Positions 60,317-64,000 of a stretch of DNA of 64,000 bases are shown one piece after another. Every line of letters begins with the position of its first letter. Positions within the stretch are counted from its first letter, which is position 1. The DNA is from Gallionellaceae bacterium. Its GTDB lineage: Bacteria; Pseudomonadota; Gammaproteobacteria; Burkholderiales; Gallionellaceae. The DNA is taken from contig JAIELH010000056.1 of assembly GCA_019753125.1 (NCBI GenBank), forward strand, positions 29,557 to 93,556. Direction: 5' to 3'. Below the pieces are notes generated by a model that was given only the letters and a program-made list of their open reading frames with translations, did not search any database and was not told the origin of the DNA. The translations under genes were made by a program, and so were the position numbers.

Positions 60317-61813
60317 TTACAGGTTGTAAGCGCGTTCGCCGTGGCTGGTGGTATCCAGCCCTTCACGCTCATCTTCTTCCGCAACACGCAGTCCGATGGT
60401 CAGGTCAACGATCTTGTAGCAGATGAAGGCCACCACAGCTGACCAGATGATTGTGGTCAGCACGGCCTGTGCCTGTATCCAGACTTGCGCGCCAATCTCG
60501 GTGTCGATGACTTTGTTGTTGACGTAGTCAGCGATGCCGGTGCCGCCCATGCTCCAGGTGTTGAACACGCCGGTGAGCAAAGCGCCCAGAATGCCGCCGA
60601 CGCCGTGCACGCCGAACACATCCAGCGCGTCGTCCATGCCCAGCAGTTTCTTCAGGCCGGTAACACCCCAGAAGCAGGCTACGCCAGCCAGTGCGCCGAT
60701 CACCAAGCCGCCGCCCACACCTACCCAGCCGCAGGCGGGAGTGATGGCAACCAGTCCGGCAACTGCGCCGGATACCGCACCCAGCACGGATGGCTTGCCC
60801 TTCAACAACCATTCAGCCAACGTCCAGGTCAGTGCAGCAGCAGCAGTCGCATCCAGTGTGTTGACGAAGGCCAGCGTCGCAGTACCTGCCGCTTCAAGAG
60901 CCGAGCCTGCGTTGAAGCCGAACCAGCCCACCCACAGCATGGAGCCGCCGATCATCGTCATCACCAGATTGTGCGGAGCCATCGGTTCCTTGCCGTAGCC
61001 AACGCGCTTGCCGATCAGGAACGCGCCGACCAGACCCGCAACAGCCGCGTTGATATGCACCACGGTGCCGCCCGCGAAGTCCAATGCGCCTTTCTGGAAC
61101 AGCCAGCCCGCAGTCGCGTTCGCCGCATCAGCAGCAGCCTGCGTGGTGTATGCATCCGGCCCCTGCCAGAACCACACCATATGCGCAATCGGCAGATAGG
61201 CGAAGGTGAACCACAGTGCGGAAAACAGCAGCACGGCGGCGAACTTCATGCGTTCGGCAAAAGCGCCGACGATCAGCGACACGGTGATCGCGGCGAAGGT
61301 GGCCTGGAAAGCGACGAATGCAAACTCGGGAATCACCACGCCCTTGCTGAAGGTTGCGGCATTCGCGACGTTGCCGGTAACCGGATCGAAGATACCCTTC
61401 AGAAACAGCCGGTCAAATCCGCCGATGAACGCATTGCCCTGCGTGAACGCCAGCGAGTAGCCGTAGATCGCCCACAGCACGGTGATCAGCGCGAAGATCG
61501 CGAACACCTGCATCAGGATCGACAGCATGTTCTTGCTGCGCACCAGGCCGCCGTAGAACAGCGCGAGGCCGGGAATGGACATCATGATGACCAGCAGCGT
61601 GGCCGTCAGCATCCACGCGGTGTCGCCCTTGTTGGGAGTGGGCGCCGCTGCCGCAGCGGGAACTTCGGCGGATTTGGCCGCGTCAGCTACAGCAGCAGCC
61701 GGGGCTGCGATCGTAGCTGCGGGAGCAGCCTTGGCAGCATCGTCGGAAAATGCCGGTGCAGCCAAGCCGCACAGCAGCGCGAGCAGCGTGAAAAACGCAA
61801 ATAGTCTCTTCAT
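60317..61813 (-). CDS. amtB: Ammonium transporter
   Basis: A 498-residue Amt channel. A signal peptide and an Ala-rich linker precede eleven helices. The pore histidines are in GGTVVHINAAVAGLVG and DVFGVHGVGGILGALL. AAGGAG stands before the ATG at 61813. It follows glnK by 10 nt, the usual pair: GlnK blocks AmtB when ammonium is plentiful. Confidence 0.97.
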   Translation of the reverse strand: MKRLFAFFTLLALLCGLAAPAFSDDAAKAAPAATIAAPAAAVADAAKSAEVPAAAAAPTPNKGDTAWMLTATLLVIMMSIPGLALFYGGLVRSKNMLSILMQVFAIFALITVLWAIYGYSLAFTQGNAFIGGFDRLFLKGIFDPVTGNVANAATFSKGVVIPEFAFVAFQATFAAITVSLIVGAFAERMKFAAVLLFSALWFTFAYLPIAHMVWFWQGPDAYTTQAAADAANATAGWLFQKGALDFAGGTVVHINAAVAGLVGAFLIGKRVGYGKEPMAPHNLVMTMIGGSMLWVGWFGFNAGSALEAAGTATLAFVNTLDATAAAALTWTLAEWLLKGKPSVLGAVSGAVAGLVAITPACGWVGVGGGLVIGALAGVACFWGVTGLKKLLGMDDALDVFGVHGVGGILGALLTGVFNTWSMGGTGIADYVNNKVIDTEIGAQVWIQAQAVLTTIIWSAVVAFICYKIVDLTIGLRVAEEDEREGLDTTSHGERAYNL

Positions 61814-61823
61814 GATGCTCTCC

Positions 61824-62174
<351 letters not shown>

Positions 62175-63380
62175 TTAAAATTTATAAATCGCTTCGAGCC
62201 CCAATGAGCTTTGCTTGCTCTTCTGGGTAATGCCATTGGTAGCAAGGAACACCGCCTGATCGGATCGGTCACCCCGAACCTCGGCGCGCAATTCGACACT
62301 CTTGGTGGGCATATAAGCGACCGTTGCGGTGGCTTCTTTCCACTTCTGGCCGGAGGTTTTGCCAAGCTCGACCGCGCCGGTGCGATAGGCGTCCTTGTCG
62401 TCAAAATATTCGCCCCGCAATGAGACGCGCCACAGGTCGTTGATCTGGTAATTCGCGTAGCCCGCCCAGCCCGACCATTTCGCGGTGCCCGTGCTGCTGT
62501 TAAGCAGCGTTGCATTGGCTTGCGAACCATAGTCGTAGTTCAGGACCAGCGTGAGTTGCTCGGTGGCGTTATAAGTGGCGACCAAATCAACCAGATTGCG
62601 TGTGCCCTTCTGTGTGCTCACGCAGGCGGAAGCCGGGGCGCAGGCGTAATTGTTGAGTTGCTCCTTGCCGGTGTATCCCTGTGCAGCGAGCGCGAAAGAT
62701 TTATTAGGCGTCCAGGACAATCCCAATTCGATAGTCTTGTCACCGTTGGTGTCGCTGAAATCATCCCAACCGTTGTTGACACCCGCGGTCAAACTCAACG
62801 CATCGCTGAGCTTGTACGTGCCGCGAACGCCGGTATGGGTGAAGGGAATCGCATAGCCGAACAGGATCGAGCGCGAGTAATTGACGTTGCTCGGGCTTTT
62901 GATCACTTCGGCGCCGGCGAGAGTGACGTACTTGCCAGCGATGATCATCAACGGCCCGGTGGCATAGTGGGCATAGGCCTGGGTCACGTCGAATTTTTTG
63001 TTGACGCCGTTGGCCGGGCCACGGCTCTTGTCGATGGTGCCATAGGCCGCGATCGTGTCCGCATCCTTACCCACGGTAAAGTTGACCAGGCCGCCAAAAC
63101 CACTTTCCGGGAGCTTGGAGAACGTGAGGTCAAGCGCCTGCAGATTGACGGCATTCCTGTCGAAGTCAAAGACCCGGTCGTTGAGATTATTGATGAACCG
63201 CCCGGAGCCGTTGAGGCTGGTGTAGCCTATGTCAATGTGGCCGGAATGGTCGAAGGGTAGTCCGCCCAGTACGGCGCCAGGTTTCTCGGGCATGAGCATG
63301 GTTTCTGCGTCCGCCGCCATCGCCATGCCGGGAGCTGCCAGTGCAGCCGACATCAAACAGCTCAATAATTTGCGCTTCAT
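62175..63380 (-). CDS. BBP2-like outer-membrane porin
   Basis: A 401-residue beta-barrel protein: a signal peptide (KLLSCLMSAALAAPGMAMA), repeated amphipathic strands, SRSILFGYAIPFTHTGVRG (typical of BBP2-like porins) and the terminal Phe (AIYKF) needed for outer-membrane assembly. The ATG at 63380 or the one before it (63383) are both possible. First gene of the glnK-amtB operon, so it may carry nitrogen compounds; the substrate is unknown. Confidence 0.85.
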   Translation of the reverse strand: MKRKLLSCLMSAALAAPGMAMAADAETMLMPEKPGAVLGGLPFDHSGHIDIGYTSLNGSGRFINNLNDRVFDFDRNAVNLQALDLTFSKLPESGFGGLVNFTVGKDADTIAAYGTIDKSRGPANGVNKKFDVTQAYAHYATGPLMIIAGKYVTLAGAEVIKSPSNVNYSRSILFGYAIPFTHTGVRGTYKLSDALSLTAGVNNGWDDFSDTNGDKTIELGLSWTPNKSFALAAQGYTGKEQLNNYACAPASACVSTQKGTRNLVDLVATYNATEQLTLVLNYDYGSQANATLLNSSTGTAKWSGWAGYANYQINDLWRVSLRGEYFDDKDAYRTGAVELGKTSGQKWKEATATVAYMPTKSVELRAEVRGDRSDQAVFLATNGITQKSKQSSLGLEAIYKF

Positions 63381-63432
63381 CATGATTCCTTTCTCGGGTT
63401 GAACGGGATAGCCGTATCCGCACGCTCTCCAA

Positions 63433-63448
63433 CGCAGGATGCGTGCCA
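63433..63448 (-). promoter_or_regulatory. Sigma-54 promoter of the porin-glnK-amtB operon
   Basis: On the minus strand TGGCACGCATCCTGCG: 14 of 16 positions fit TGGCACGN4TTGCW, with GG and GC at the right spacing. The predicted start is near 63422, about 40 nt before the porin ATG. Confidence 0.8.
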
Positions 63449-63512
63449 GATTAGATTCGGCATTAATTACAATATGTTGCAATAATGCCCGGCTGCGCCA
63501 TAACTGGGCGGC

Positions 63513-63527
63513 GCATACTCCTGGTGC
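63513..63527. promoter_or_regulatory. NtrC-type site 2
   Basis: GCATACTCCTGGTGC: fits GCAC-N7-GTGC with one mismatch in the left half. Centred near -98 from the predicted start, 31 bp from the stronger site. Confidence 0.6.
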
Positions 63528-63543
63528 GCGGCGAAACACCGCC

Positions 63544-63558
63544 GCACTCATTAGGTGC
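63544..63558. promoter_or_regulatory. NtrC-type site 1
   Basis: GCACTCATTAGGTGC: an exact GCAC-N7-GTGC dyad, part of a perfect 8-bp-arm palindrome (63540-63562). Centred near -129 from the predicted start, as in the classical glnA enhancer spacing. Confidence 0.7.
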
Positions 63559-63618
63559 GGCGCAGCGGCGTGTAAATTGCTACACTTCGAAATATCTTAA
63601 TCACAGGAGATACAGACC

Positions 63619-63867
63619 ATGCTTAACGCAAAATTTTTCGAGGAATTGTCTGCCAAGCTCAACGATGCGATGAAAAACAGTCCTGCCAAAGACATCGAGA
63701 AAAATGTCCGCGCGCTGCTGATGCAGGGTTTTTCCAAACTCGATCTGGTGACGCGTGAAGAGTTCGATGTGCAAGCGCAAGTGCTGGCGCGCACGCGCCA
63801 GCAGCTCACCGCGCTGGAGGCGCGCATCGCAGCGGTGGAAGCACAACGCAAGGCGACAGCAGAATAG
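63619..63867 (+). CDS. ubiK: Ubiquinone biosynthesis accessory factor UbiK
   Basis: An 82-residue UbiK (YqiC/BMFP family) protein. A helical N-terminus (MLNAKFFEELSAKLNDAM) and a coiled-coil C-terminus (VLARTRQQLTALEARIAAVE) are the known layout. It is required with UbiJ for aerobic ubiquinone synthesis. A good AGGAG site precedes the ATG. Next gene starts 2 nt later. Confidence 0.93.
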   Translation: MLNAKFFEELSAKLNDAMKNSPAKDIEKNVRALLMQGFSKLDLVTREEFDVQAQVLARTRQQLTALEARIAAVEAQRKATAE

Positions 63868-63869
63868 TT

Positions 63870-64000
63870 ATGGGCCTGGCTGTGCTGTACAGCCGCGCCC
63901 TCTCCGGTATGGAGGCGGCGCAAGTCACCGTCGAGGTGCATCTCGCCAATGGCTTGCCTAATTTCACGATCGTCGGACTGCCGGAAACCGAAGTCAAGGA
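63870..64000 (+). CDS. comM: YifB/ComM-like Mg-chelatase family ATPase, 3' end cut off
   Basis: The first 43 or so codons (MGLAVLYSRALSGMEAAQVT, then HLANGLPNFTIVGLPETEVK) match the N-terminal domain of YifB/ComM proteins, involved in natural transformation and branch migration. The gene runs off the right edge. The ubiK-comM neighbourhood is common. Confidence 0.9.
   Translation, partial: MGLAVLYSRALSGMEAAQVTVEVHLANGLPNFTIVGLPETEVK

Overview
The window looks like a circular chromosome segment from a betaproteobacterium. Gallionellaceae or another Nitrosomonadales lineage is the best guess (inference from gene content and order, not a search). It opens inside dnaN, runs into gyrB, and carries a consensus parS site between them, so the replication origin should lie just to the left. 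Almost everything is housekeeping or core metabolism; no prophage, CRISPR array, tRNA, rRNA or full insertion sequence is visible.

Layout. 1-5.2 kb: dnaN (5' cut), gyrB, an orphan radical SAM/SPASM protein, 5-formyl-THF cyclo-ligase. 5.2-10.7 kb: aceE-aceF (pyruvate dehydrogenase E1 and E2) and nadD-rsfS-rlmH. 11-19.3 kb (minus): a small membrane protein, tatB-tatA without tatC, molybdate uptake modEABC, and molybdenum-cofactor genes mog, moeA, mobA, mobB, moaE, moaD, moaC (no moaA). 19.4-21.7 kb (plus): a DUF2782 protein, a MITE-like insertion, thrB, a membrane protein. 21.7-34.6 kb (minus): uvrD, a membrane-anchored methyltransferase, a DJ-1 protein, a CigR-like protein, a nuclease, pgpA-thiL-nusB-ribH-ribBA, argJ, secA. 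34.7-39.6 kb: M23 peptidase, DciA, a ferredoxin-NADP reductase-like flavoprotein, a Cys-rich secreted protein, acyP, yqaA, comF. 39.8-44.4 kb (plus): bioB-F-H-C-D. 44.5-53 kb (plus): a DsbD_2-like membrane protein and SCO, a response regulator, ftsK, lolA, rarA, serS, purU. 53.1-63.4 kb (minus): a nitrogen-assimilation cluster (porin-glnK-amtB-nirBD-nasT-nrtABD). The window ends with ubiK and the start of a comM-like gene.

How it works together. The nitrogen cluster shows layered control. A near-consensus sigma-54 promoter with two NtrC-type sites 31 bp apart stands before the porin-glnK-amtB operon. A second, fully consensus sigma-54 promoter stands before nrtA, followed immediately by a two-hairpin ANTAR target RNA whose second hairpin overlaps an intrinsic terminator; the ANTAR protein NasT is encoded just upstream. 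Nitrate import (NrtABD), nitrite reduction (NirBD) and ammonium sensing and uptake (GlnK/AmtB) are therefore linked. The modABC promoter is overlapped by two tandem ModE-type operators. Molybdenum cofactor made by the mog/moe/mob/moa genes could serve a nitrate reductase encoded elsewhere.

The most unusual feature is a set of short palindromic or period-7 repeats that lie inside or against about a dozen otherwise normal genes (cyclo-ligase, aceE, aceF, moeA, uvrD, the methyltransferase, thiL, bioH, the bioD and ftsK tails), keeping the reading frame and adding linker-like peptides. Related palindromes sit 5-7 nt upstream of the thiL and bioF start codons, and a 236-bp MITE-like element with 17-bp terminal inverted repeats and a 5-bp target duplication has inserted exactly at the thrB start codon.
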